Positions 8,693 to 15,831 of a stretch of DNA of 64,000 bases are shown here, piece by piece. The position numbers were made by a program, and so were the translations under genes. Position 1 is the stretch's first letter, and each line of letters begins with the position of its first letter. The notes beneath the pieces are model-generated. The model searched no databases, had not been told where the DNA came from, and was given only the letters and a program-made list of their open reading frames with translations. The DNA comes from Methanomethylophilus sp963631655 (GTDB taxonomy: Archaea > Thermoplasmatota > Thermoplasmata > Methanomassiliicoccales > Methanomethylophilaceae). Location of the stretch: assembly GCA_963631655.1 (NCBI GenBank), contig CAVGRR010000001.1, positions 1 through 64,000 of the forward strand. The letters run 5' to 3'.

Positions 8693-9178
8693 TCAGAGAA
8701 GTTTGTTCTTGATGATGGGCATCAGGCCGCCGACAGCGGTGATGACGGCACCGACGATGGTAAGCCAGAATCCGGTACCGACGGAGTACAGCTCGGTCAG
8801 TTTCGCAGTGTATTTGAGTCCGAAGACAGAGAGCACATCGATCGACTGGGTGTACCAGAGGAGTCCGAGGATGATGACGACGATCGCGAGGATGAGTGCG
8901 ATGATTCCGAGGATGTCGTTGATCTGTTTGAATTTGTCAACATTCATGACAGTGGGGACGATCATCAGAACGAGCGAGATGATACCGCAGACCAGTGCGA
9001 GAATGGGGACGTAGCCGTATTTGATGGCATCTTTGATGCCGTCTTCGTTGTTGAAAACATTCCATCCGCTGTAATTAGCGAAGTCATTGCTCAGCCAGGT
9101 CATGAATACTCCGACGACGAGGAGTACTGCACCAATGATGGCAATGATACCTAAAAGATTGAGATTTTTAGAATCCAT
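8693..9178 (-). CDS. four-span membrane protein
   Basis: 161 residues from the ATG at 9178, chosen because AAGGTGA lies just upstream; an in-frame ATG 11 codons earlier lacks this. It has four hydrophobic segments (about residues 6-30, 56-77, 89-109, 132-155) and a short extracellular loop with acidic and aromatic residues between the first two. No family recognised. Similar small multi-span proteins occur at 57752-58279 and 58548-59102. The leader is about 40-60 nt and contains a weak hairpin (GTTGC..GCAAC, 9205-9220). Confidence 0.65.
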   Translation of the reverse strand: MDSKNLNLLGIIAIIGAVLLVVGVFMTWLSNDFANYSGWNVFNNEDGIKDAIKYGYVPILALVCGIISLVLMIVPTVMNVDKFKQINDILGIIALILAIVVIILGLLWYTQSIDVLSVFGLKYTAKLTELYSVGTGFWLTIVGAVITAVGGLMPIIKNKLL

Positions 9179-9307
9179 CTTGTTCACCTTTGTATAATCC
9201 TTCTGTTGCACAAAAGCAACTAAGACTCTATTCGCATTCGGTTATTTATAATGTTTTGAGCATGAGCAAAATATTGTATTTTTAACGGATATTCGCTCCG
9301 CAATAGC

Positions 9308-9316
9308 TTTTTATTG
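9308..9316 (+). promoter_or_regulatory. TATA box of desulfoferrodoxin gene
   Basis: TTTTTATTG lies about 25 nt before the ATG at 9337, implying a leaderless transcript and supporting this ATG over the in-frame TTG at 9331. Confidence 0.5.
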
Positions 9317-9336
9317 CACGATGCAGAATATTGTTC

Positions 9337-9708
9337 ATGGCTCTCTATCAGTGCCCGAAATGCAAGAATGTCTATGAGAAGACGTATGCGCCGAGCGGAT
9401 GCACACCGATATGCTGTGGCATCCACTGTGAAGAACTCGCACCGAAGACCGAAGATCCCGAAAAGAACAAGCACGTCCCCTACTTCGAGAGGGTCGACGG
9501 CGGCGTACTCGTCAAGGTCGGAAAGACCGAACCCCACCCGATGACAGAAGACCATTACATCGTATGGATCGAGATCTGTGCCGACGGCGTCCGCATGAGG
9601 AAGTACCTGAAGCCCGGGGACAGTCCCGAAGCGTTCTTCAGCACGGATGCGAAGAAGATAACCTCCAGGGAACTGTGCAACAAGCACGGTCTGTACTATT
9701 ACGGCTGA
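9337..9708 (+). CDS. dfx: desulfoferrodoxin (superoxide reductase)
   Basis: 123 residues. The N-terminal desulforedoxin-like domain has the four Cys ligands (CPKC near residue 6, CC near residue 26) for a rubredoxin-like iron. The neelaredoxin domain has the centre-II set: His in KHVP, two His in HPMTEDHY, and Cys-x2-His in LCNKHG. All ligands for both irons are therefore present. It reduces superoxide to peroxide without making oxygen, fitting a strict anaerobe. It has its own promoter and terminator. Confidence 0.9.
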   Translation: MALYQCPKCKNVYEKTYAPSGCTPICCGIHCEELAPKTEDPEKNKHVPYFERVDGGVLVKVGKTEPHPMTEDHYIVWIEICADGVRMRKYLKPGDSPEAFFSTDAKKITSRELCNKHGLYYYG

Positions 9709-9720
9709 AACACATTCAAT

Positions 9721-9757
9721 GCCCCGCGAGGAGACCGTGACCGGGGCCTTTTTCTTA
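9721..9757 (+). terminator. terminator of desulfoferrodoxin gene
   Basis: GCCCCG (9721-9726) pairs with CGGGGC (9742-9747), followed by CTTTTTCTTATTT. Confidence 0.7.
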
Positions 9758-9837
9758 TTTCCGGATTTTCGGCCTTGTTATGTAAATCCCATGCGGTGGT
9801 TGTTTATTCCATCATTGGGTCTGAATTTGCTCGTATC

Positions 9838-9849
9838 CTATATATGCCA
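9838..9849 (+). promoter_or_regulatory. TATA box of the charged coiled-coil gene
   Basis: CCTATATATGCC lies about 50 nt before the ATG at 9895, leaving a short leader that carries the AGGAG ribosome site (9883-9887). Confidence 0.5.
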
Positions 9850-9894
9850 GATAGGACATACCGCATCAAACTGGTCTGTGCCAGGAGAATTAAT

Positions 9895-10203
9895 ATGACC
9901 GAGGCTAAAGCGACCGCAAGACACAAGAAGATGGCCGATTCGAAGAAGATGAAAGTCGAAGAACTCAAACACAAGATCTCCGTCGAACAGGGCACCATCT
10001 CCAAGAAAAAGGACGATTTCAAGGCCAAATCCAAGGACCTCACGAAGGAACAGAAGGCCGCCGCCAAGGAAGTGCTCGTCAACGACATCAACGGCATCAA
10101 GGAGAACATCGCCAAACTGAAAGAGGAACTCAGGAACCTCAAGGCCGAGATCAAAGAGGACGAGCTCAAGGCAAAGGCCAAGGAAGACGAGAAGAAGGAG
10201 TGA
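9895..10203 (+). CDS. lysine/glutamate-rich coiled-coil protein
   Basis: 102 residues, about half Lys/Glu/Asp, with heptad-like spacing throughout ('KVEELKHKISVEQGTIS', 'KENIAKLKEELRNLKAEIKE'); almost certainly one long helical hairpin or coiled coil. The start at 9895 has AGGAG eight bases upstream. It is unrecognised and resembles in composition the 48-aa protein at 57494-57640. It may be a nucleic-acid or ribosome-associated small protein, but nothing proves this. Confidence 0.65.
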   Translation: MTEAKATARHKKMADSKKMKVEELKHKISVEQGTISKKKDDFKAKSKDLTKEQKAAAKEVLVNDINGIKENIAKLKEELRNLKAEIKEDELKAKAKEDEKKE

Positions 10204-10249
10204 ATCCTTCCCAACTGACCTTAACACCGCTTAACTTCAATAGTCCCAG

Positions 10250-10307
10250 AGAGGCATCCGACAGTACTCATTACGAGATTCTGCCGGGCCTCTTTAGGCG
10301 ATTTTTT
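10250..10307 (+). terminator. large imperfect hairpin with T-tract
   Basis: AGAGGC (10250-10255) pairs with GCCTCT (10288-10293). The interior also pairs (CCGACAG with CTGCCGG, one mismatch; CTC with GAG), making a stem of about 16 bp. A TTTTTT run follows at 10302-10307. It terminates the coiled-coil gene and insulates the leuA promoter. Confidence 0.6.
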
Positions 10308-10346
10308 ATAATATAATTTAATAGACAGTTTCACCGTTCAGGTGAA
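10303..10346 (+). promoter_or_regulatory. leuA promoter and start-site hairpin
   Basis: The AT-rich TATA region (TTTATAATATAATTTAAT, about 10305-10322) is followed by a perfect hairpin, TTCACC (10330-10335)/GGTGAA (10341-10346), at the likely transcription start. It could be a repressor operator, or RNA that hides the GGTGA ribosome site in front of the short ORF at 10351. Confidence 0.5.
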
Positions 10347-10350
10347 TCAG

Positions 10351-10389
10351 ATGATTTGCAGCGTCATTACAGGTTTATTTCTTCTTTGA
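10351..10389 (+). CDS. possible leucine leader peptide (12 codons)
   Basis: ATG at 10351 preceded by GGTGAATCAG; reads MICSVITGLFLL then TGA. Three of the last four codons are Leu (TTA, CTT, CTT), whereas the neighbouring genes prefer CTC and CTG. The ORF lies in the leuA leader, ending 33 nt before the leuA ATG. Position and composition fit a translation-coupled attenuator, which is well known in bacteria but not established in archaea; chance in an AT-rich leader remains possible. Confidence 0.3.
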   Translation: MICSVITGLFLL

Positions 10390-10422
10390 ACCAGCGGACG
10401 CTTTGAACGGTTTGGTGGTTTT

Positions 10423-12030
10423 ATGAAAACAACGCAAACCAGTGAAGACAGTACTAGATTGAAAGACATGTTCGCGATTAGTCCTTACAATCAGCTTGTG
10501 CTCTCTGGTGTGGATTCCATCAAAGATGTGCAGATCTTCGATACCACGCTGAGGGACGGTGAGCAGACCCCGGGCATCGCACTGAGTCCGGAGGATAAGA
10601 TTCGCATTGCCGGAGCGCTCGACCAGCTCGGCGTAAGCTATATCGAGGCCGGATTCGCGGCCTCCAGCGATATCGAAAGGGACACTATCAAGCAGATCAA
10701 CAAACTGGGTCTGAACGCTCAGGTCCTGAGTCTCGCCAGGTCTGTGAAAGGGGATATCGACGCGGTCATAGACAGCGGATGCGATTACATCCACCTGTTC
10801 ATCGCCACCTCCGACCTGCACATGAAATACAAACTCAAGATGACCCCTGAACAGGTCAGGGCGAAGGCGGTAGAATCCGTAGAATACGCACGCGAACACG
10901 GACTCAAGGTTCAGTTCTCCTGCGAGGACGCCACCCGTTCCGACCTGGGATTCATGACCTCGGTGTACAAGGCCGTACAGGATGCCGGAGCATGCTCCAT
11001 CAACGTCCCTGATACTGTGGGAGTCATCATTCCCAAGGCGATGACCCATATCATCACCGAACTGAAGAAGGAGATCACAGTACCTATCGCGGTCCACTGC
11101 CACAACGATCTGGGTCTCGCCACCGCCAACACCCTGGCGGCCATCGACGCGGGAGCGACCATCGTTCACTCCACCGTCAACGGTATCGGCGAAAGGGCCG
11201 GAAACGTCGCTATGGAAGAGGTCGCCATCAACCTGCTCGCCAACTACGGATACGAGTGCGTTCACACCGACAAGATCATGGAGACATCCAACCTGATCCA
11301 GGGTATCACCGGTGTCCATATGGCCGTCAACAAGGCCCTGGTGGGTGCCAACGCCTTCGCACACTCCTCCGGAGTGCATGTGCACGGGGTCATGGGCAAC
11401 GCCCTGACCTACGAGCCCTTCAAACCTGAAGTGATCGGTGCCAAGAGGCACATCGTGGTCGGAAAACTGTCCGGTGCGCATACTGTAGAAGGAAAGCTGG
11501 AGGAACTCGGCATCAAATTCCCCAAGGAGCATATGCCCGAGCTGATGGAGACCATCAAGAAACTGGCTGTCGCAGGTAAGACCGTCACCGACGCTGAACT
11601 TGCAGCGGTCGCGGACGATATCATGTGGAAGAAGTCCGACGACAGGAGGGAATGCGTCCTCAACGAGCTGACCGTCATCACCGGTCAGTCCACCACGCCT
11701 ACCGCCACCGTCAAGATCACCCGTGCCGACGGAACCGTCGTCACCACCTCCGACATCGGAGTCGGGCCTGTCAACGCGGCGGTCAACGCCATCAGGAAGG
11801 CCGTCAACCAGGACATGACCATGGAGGAGTACAGGCTTTCCGCCATCACCGGAGAGAGCGACTCGATGTGTCAGGTCGCAGTTACTCTCAAGAACGTGCA
11901 GGGCGACGGAAACATGTCCTTCGGACGTGCCGTCGGACCCGATATAGTCGAAACCTCTGTCAACGCCACCATGGCGGCAATCAACAAGGATTTCGCACGC
12001 ATCAAACCTACTTTCGATCCAAAGGAGTGA
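10423..12030 (+). CDS. leuA: 2-isopropylmalate synthase (LeuA family)
   Basis: Condenses acetyl-CoA with 2-oxoisovalerate, the first committed step to leucine. The 535-residue protein has the family motif IFDTTLRDGEQTPG (near residue 37), the metal-binding HCHNDLG and the 'GIGERAGN' signature, plus a C-terminal LeuA-type regulatory domain (about residues 395-530). Paralogs in methanogens make citramalate (CimA) or homocitrate (AksA). Position at the head of leuCDB favours LeuA. An extra N-terminal extension of about 35 residues precedes the barrel. Confidence 0.85.
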   Translation: MKTTQTSEDSTRLKDMFAISPYNQLVLSGVDSIKDVQIFDTTLRDGEQTPGIALSPEDKIRIAGALDQLGVSYIEAGFAASSDIERDTIKQINKLGLNAQVLSLARSVKGDIDAVIDSGCDYIHLFIATSDLHMKYKLKMTPEQVRAKAVESVEYAREHGLKVQFSCEDATRSDLGFMTSVYKAVQDAGACSINVPDTVGVIIPKAMTHIITELKKEITVPIAVHCHNDLGLATANTLAAIDAGATIVHSTVNGIGERAGNVAMEEVAINLLANYGYECVHTDKIMETSNLIQGITGVHMAVNKALVGANAFAHSSGVHVHGVMGNALTYEPFKPEVIGAKRHIVVGKLSGAHTVEGKLEELGIKFPKEHMPELMETIKKLAVAGKTVTDAELAAVADDIMWKKSDDRRECVLNELTVITGQSTTPTATVKITRADGTVVTTSDIGVGPVNAAVNAIRKAVNQDMTMEEYRLSAITGESDSMCQVAVTLKNVQGDGNMSFGRAVGPDIVETSVNATMAAINKDFARIKPTFDPKE

Positions 12031-12036
12031 ACACTC

Positions 12037-13296
12037 ATGGGTAAGACAATCGCAGAGAAAATCCTGTCAGCGCATTCCCACACGGATGCCAAGGCAGGTC
12101 AGATCGTCATCGCTGACGTTGACTATGTCATGGTCAACGATGTCACGGGCCCCATCGCCTTCAGAAAATACGATGAGATCAACAACGGAAAGATGTTCAA
12201 GGACCGTATGGTCCTCATTCCGGACCACTACGTTCCCAACAAGGACATCGCATCCGCCATCCAGGCCAAGGAGATGAGGGATTTCGTGAAGAAACACGAC
12301 CTTCCCAACTACTTCGAGATCGGAAAGGGCGGTGTTTGCCATCAGCTCATGGTCGAGGAAGGATTCGCCGCCCCCGGCAGGCTGATCGTCGGTGCCGACT
12401 CCCACACCTGTACCTACGGAGCCGTCAACGCACTCTCCACCGGTATCGGATCCACTGAGGCCGGAGTCGTCTTCGCCACCGGAAAACTGTGGTTCAAGGT
12501 CCCCGAGTCCATCAAGGTCATCCTCCACGGAAAATTCAAGAAATACGTCGGCGGAAAGGACCTCATCCTGAAGATCATCAGCGATATAGGAGTGGACGGT
12601 GCCAACTACAAGGCCTTTGAGTTCTGCGGTGACGGGGTCGCCAACATGTCGGTCCCCGACAGGCTCGCCGTTTCCAACATGGCCATCGAGGCCGGAGGAA
12701 AGGCAGGTATCTTCCCCTGCGACGACCGCACCCGCGAGTACATCAAGGATTTCGTCAGGGGAGAGTACACTCCTGTCGACGCGGACCCCGACGCGACCTA
12801 CTGCAGGACCCTCGAATACGATCTGAACGAGCTCGACAGCATGGTCGCCTTCCCCCACCTGCCCTCCAACGGGCACAAGGTGAAGGATGTGGATGTCACC
12901 ATCGATCAGGCATACCTCGGAAGCTGCACCAACGGACGTATCGAGGATATGAGGGTCGCGGCCGAGATCATCAAAGGAAAGAAGGTCGCCGACGGAGTTA
13001 GGTTCATCGTCGTCCCTGCATCTCAGCGTGTATACCGCGCAATGGTCGACGAGGGACTGATGGACATCTTCCTCGATGCCGGAGCATTCGTCTCCGGACC
13101 CACCTGCGGAGCATGTCTCGGAGGATACATGGGTATCCTCGCAGCAGGAGAGAGGTCCGTCTCATCGACCAACAGGAACTTCATCGGAAGGATGGGGGAC
13201 AAGGCCTCTGAAGTATATCTTGCAGGCCCCGAGGTCGTTGCGGCCTCCGCCATCGCAGGTAAGATCGTCACCCCATCACAGCTGGAGGGGAACTGA
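12037..13296 (+). CDS. leuC: 3-isopropylmalate dehydratase large subunit
   Basis: 419 residues of the aconitase superfamily; isomerises 2- to 3-isopropylmalate using a [4Fe-4S] cluster. Cluster-ligand segments are visible: GSCTNGR and GPTCGACLGG. The 'GADSHTCTYGAVNALSTGIG' region matches the archaeal two-subunit form. It starts 6 nt after leuA and abuts leuD exactly. Homologous subunits serve the homoaconitase of coenzyme B synthesis in methanogens, so dual use is possible. Confidence 0.9.
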   Translation: MGKTIAEKILSAHSHTDAKAGQIVIADVDYVMVNDVTGPIAFRKYDEINNGKMFKDRMVLIPDHYVPNKDIASAIQAKEMRDFVKKHDLPNYFEIGKGGVCHQLMVEEGFAAPGRLIVGADSHTCTYGAVNALSTGIGSTEAGVVFATGKLWFKVPESIKVILHGKFKKYVGGKDLILKIISDIGVDGANYKAFEFCGDGVANMSVPDRLAVSNMAIEAGGKAGIFPCDDRTREYIKDFVRGEYTPVDADPDATYCRTLEYDLNELDSMVAFPHLPSNGHKVKDVDVTIDQAYLGSCTNGRIEDMRVAAEIIKGKKVADGVRFIVVPASQRVYRAMVDEGLMDIFLDAGAFVSGPTCGACLGGYMGILAAGERSVSSTNRNFIGRMGDKASEVYLAGPEVVAASAIAGKIVTPSQLEGN

Positions 13297-13785
13297 ATGC
13301 AGAAGATCATTGAAGGAAAAGCATGGAAGTTCGGAGACGACGTCGACACCGACCAGATCATCCCCGCCGAGAGGCTCGTATCTTCCAACCTCGACCACCT
13401 GAACGACTTCATCTTCGAGAAGGTCAGGCCCGGTTTCGCACAGAATGTAGGAAAAGGCGACGTTCTCGTCGCCGGAAAGAACTTCGGATGCGGTTCCTCC
13501 AGGGAACACGCGCCCCTGTCCCTCATGGAGGCGGGATTCAGCGTCATCATCGCCGAGAGTTTCGCCCGTATCTTCTACAGGAACTCCATGAACATCGGAC
13601 TGCTCCTGGTCGAATGTAAGACCGACATCCCCGAGGGAGATGTTGTATCTGTGGATATCAAAGAAGGTGTCGTCACCGATAAGACGACCGGAAAGACCTG
13701 GAAATTCGAAAAGTACCCCGGATTCATCGGAGAACTCGTCGAAGCAGGCGGACTTGTAAATCTCGTTAAAGAAGGTAAATTCTGA
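13297..13785 (+). CDS. leuD: 3-isopropylmalate dehydratase small subunit
   Basis: 162 residues; swivel domain partner of LeuC. Conserved: FGDDVDTDQIIPAERL and NFGCGSSREHAP. The substrate-specificity loop, which in Methanocaldococcus is YLVY for isopropylmalate and YLRT for homoaconitase, reads RLVS here. The lack of the Arg at the third position supports isopropylmalate, though the loop is not canonical. It begins directly after leuC, and its stop overlaps the leuB start (TGATG). Confidence 0.88.
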   Translation: MQKIIEGKAWKFGDDVDTDQIIPAERLVSSNLDHLNDFIFEKVRPGFAQNVGKGDVLVAGKNFGCGSSREHAPLSLMEAGFSVIIAESFARIFYRNSMNIGLLLVECKTDIPEGDVVSVDIKEGVVTDKTTGKTWKFEKYPGFIGELVEAGGLVNLVKEGKF

Positions 13786-14927
13786 TGAAGCACTTTGCGA
13801 TTATTCCCGGAGACGGAATCGGAAAAGAGGTCATCGCGGCAGGAATGGAAGTTCTCGACGCGGTGTCCGAGATCTCATCGTTCGATTACGACGGAGAGCA
13901 TTTCAACATCGGTTCCGACAGGTACCTGAAGACCGGAGAACTCCTCACCGACGAGGACATCTCCGCCCTGAAGAAGAAGGACGCCATCTACTTCGGTGCC
14001 ATCGGTGACCCCCGTGTCAAGCCCGGAATCCTCGAAGGCGGCATCCTCCTCAAGATGAGGGCGGTTTTCGACCAGTACATCAACCTCAGGCCTGTCACCT
14101 CCTGGTTCCCCCTGGTCCCCCTGAAGAGGGAGGTGGATTTCGATATCCACTTCCTCAGGGAGAACACCGAGGACTTTTACATGGGACTCGGAAAGAGGTT
14201 CGGCCCCGACTACGGAGGCAAGAACGCGGATGGTTCCTATACTGTGGACCTCGGAGTGAAGAGGGAGTCCTACAACATGGACTTCAGCGTCAACGCCGAA
14301 CCCACCGTGGACGACGACTATTCTATTGAAATTGGTCTCGTCTCCAGGAAAGGCATCACCCGCTGGGCCGACTATGCCATGAAATATGCTCTGAAGAGGG
14401 GTGACGACAAGGTCACCCTCGTCGACAAGGCGAATGTCATCACCAACAACTACGGAATGCAGAGGGAGATCTTCCAGCAGAAGGCAGATGAGTACGGACT
14501 CAAACTCGAGTTCATGTTCGTCGATGCCATGTCCATGGCCATGATCGTCCGTCCTGAGACCTTCGGTACCGTGGCTGCCCCCAACCTGTTCGGTGACATT
14601 CTCACCGACCTCGGAGCACAGCTTCAGGGAGGACTCGGAATGGGCGGAAGCGGAAACATCAACCCCAACGGGGTCAGCATGTTCGAGCCCATCCACGGAT
14701 CCGCACCTGACATCGCAGGTCAGGGCAAGGCAAACCCCATTGCGGCAGTCCTCGCGGCACAGATGCTCCTTGAGAACCAGGGTTTCTCCGAAGAGGGAAA
14801 GATGCTCCACGACGCTGTCAGGCACGTCCTCGACACCAACCAGACCACTCCCGATCTCGGCGGAAAGCTGAAGACCGCAGAGGTCGGAAAAGCGATCGCC
14901 GCATACGTCCTCAACCAGAAGAAGTGA
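13785..14927 (+). CDS. leuB: 3-isopropylmalate dehydrogenase
   Basis: 380 residues of the isocitrate/isopropylmalate dehydrogenase family; oxidatively decarboxylates 3-isopropylmalate with NAD. Motifs: N-terminal IPGDGIGKEV, HFLRENTEDFYMG, the metal-binding 'NLFGDILTD' and 'PIHGSAPDIAGQGKANP'. It is somewhat longer than the usual 330-350 residues, with an insert near 'FGPDYGGKNADGSYTVDLG' that recalls tartrate-dehydrogenase-like branches. Operon position favours the leucine role. Confidence 0.87.
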   Translation: MKHFAIIPGDGIGKEVIAAGMEVLDAVSEISSFDYDGEHFNIGSDRYLKTGELLTDEDISALKKKDAIYFGAIGDPRVKPGILEGGILLKMRAVFDQYINLRPVTSWFPLVPLKREVDFDIHFLRENTEDFYMGLGKRFGPDYGGKNADGSYTVDLGVKRESYNMDFSVNAEPTVDDDYSIEIGLVSRKGITRWADYAMKYALKRGDDKVTLVDKANVITNNYGMQREIFQQKADEYGLKLEFMFVDAMSMAMIVRPETFGTVAAPNLFGDILTDLGAQLQGGLGMGGSGNINPNGVSMFEPIHGSAPDIAGQGKANPIAAVLAAQMLLENQGFSEEGKMLHDAVRHVLDTNQTTPDLGGKLKTAEVGKAIAAYVLNQKK

Positions 14928-14935
14928 GACATTCC

Positions 14936-15184
14936 ATGCTGCACCTCGAGCTCCGCTTCCCGTATTCCGATGTAAGTACTGCAGAAGCTGTGCTTGCCGC
15001 CGTATCTCCTGAGAACGGGGATTATGTGAATGCGGAGCTCGAAGGAAACACCATTATTTTCACGATGCAGGCCGACAATGCAGGAACCCTCCGCAACACC
15101 GCGGACGATCTCATGGCCTGTATCAAGGTCGCCGAAGAATCGGCGGGCTTAATCTCCGAAACCGTCAAGGATATTGACGAGTGA
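14936..15184 (+). CDS. pcc1: KEOPS complex subunit Pcc1
   Basis: 82 residues from the ATG at 14936 (a GTG at 14924 overlapping the leuB stop is the alternative). The fold pattern, a beta strand 'LHLELRFP', 'AEAVLAAVSPEN' and 'NTADDLMACIKVAEE', matches Pcc1/CTAG dimers of KEOPS, which makes t6A37 on ANN-decoding tRNAs. It is the last gene of the leucine transcript, so a tRNA-modification gene is co-expressed with leucine synthesis. Confidence 0.8.
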   Translation: MLHLELRFPYSDVSTAEAVLAAVSPENGDYVNAELEGNTIIFTMQADNAGTLRNTADDLMACIKVAEESAGLISETVKDIDE

Positions 15185-15193
15185 AAAAGGGAG

Positions 15194-15232
15194 AACCGAT
15201 GAGGGAAACCCATCGGTTTATTGAGGTTTTAA
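15194..15232 (+). terminator. terminator of leu-pcc1 operon
   Basis: AACCGAT (15194-15200) pairs with ATCGGTT (15212-15218) and an inner GGG/CCC extends the stem; a weak T-rich stretch follows. Confidence 0.6.
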
Positions 15233-15239
15233 CGGAAAT

Positions 15240-15259
15240 GCCTCCCTTTCGGGGGAGGC
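15240..15259 (-). terminator. terminator of PAP2 gene (minus strand)
   Basis: GCCTCCC (15240-15246) pairs with GGGAGGC (15253-15259) just after the PAP2 stop on the minus strand. Confidence 0.55.
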
Positions 15260-15262
15260 CGT

Positions 15263-15760
15263 TCATTCCTGATTTTCGTCCGGTCTGCCGTGATCGACGA
15301 ACACTGTTCTCGGGTCCATCCTGAGCAGGATGAAGATGACGAACAGCGCACACACGATACCGACGATGGCACCCACCAGGACATCTGTCGGATAGTGGGC
15401 GTACATGTACATCCTGGTCAGACCTATGAACGCCGCAAGGACGAACATCGGAACCGCGAGATTACGGCGGAATGCTGTCACGACCGTCGCTGCACAGAAC
15501 GCCGCCGAGGTATGTCCCGACGGGAACGAATACGAGTTGAGGTTGCTTATCAGGGCATCCACGTCGTACGTGATGTAAGGTCTGGGTCTTGCGACCACAT
15601 CCTTCACCGCAGACACCACGGTGGCCTGCAGGACGACGGCGACGATCATCACGAGTCCGAACATTCTGTACTTCTTGGTACAGATCATGATGAACCCGAT
15701 GAGGAGCCAGATCCAGTCCCGGTTGAACAGATAGTAGCATCCCAGCGACAGAAGGTCCAT
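15263..15760 (-). CDS. PAP2-family membrane phosphatase
   Basis: At least 165 residues with about six hydrophobic segments and the three phosphatase motifs: KDVVARPRP, PSGHTS and a T/SR-x5-H-x3-D form (TRMYMYAHYPTD). The family removes phosphate from lipid phosphates such as isoprenyl diphosphates or phosphatidate. The first ATG (15760) appears internal: the frame continues upstream with plausible protein (QEIDILNGIYNTLGCSA) to an AGGTGAG-like site at 15818-15826, but no ATG, GTG or TTG fits there, so the start is unresolved. Confidence 0.8.
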   Translation of the reverse strand: MDLLSLGCYYLFNRDWIWLLIGFIMICTKKYRMFGLVMIVAVVLQATVVSAVKDVVARPRPYITYDVDALISNLNSYSFPSGHTSAAFCAATVVTAFRRNLAVPMFVLAAFIGLTRMYMYAHYPTDVLVGAIVGIVCALFVIFILLRMDPRTVFVDHGRPDENQE

Positions 15761-15831
15761 CGCGGAGCATCCGAGCGTGTTGTAGATTCCGTTTAGAATA
15801 TCGATTTCCTGTATGATCTCACCTTGTTTGA

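Noticed and set aside
14924..14935. GTG start for pcc1 overlapping the leuB stop
   Set aside because: Possible, but the ATG four codons later gives a normal Pcc1 N-terminus; kept only as an alternative.
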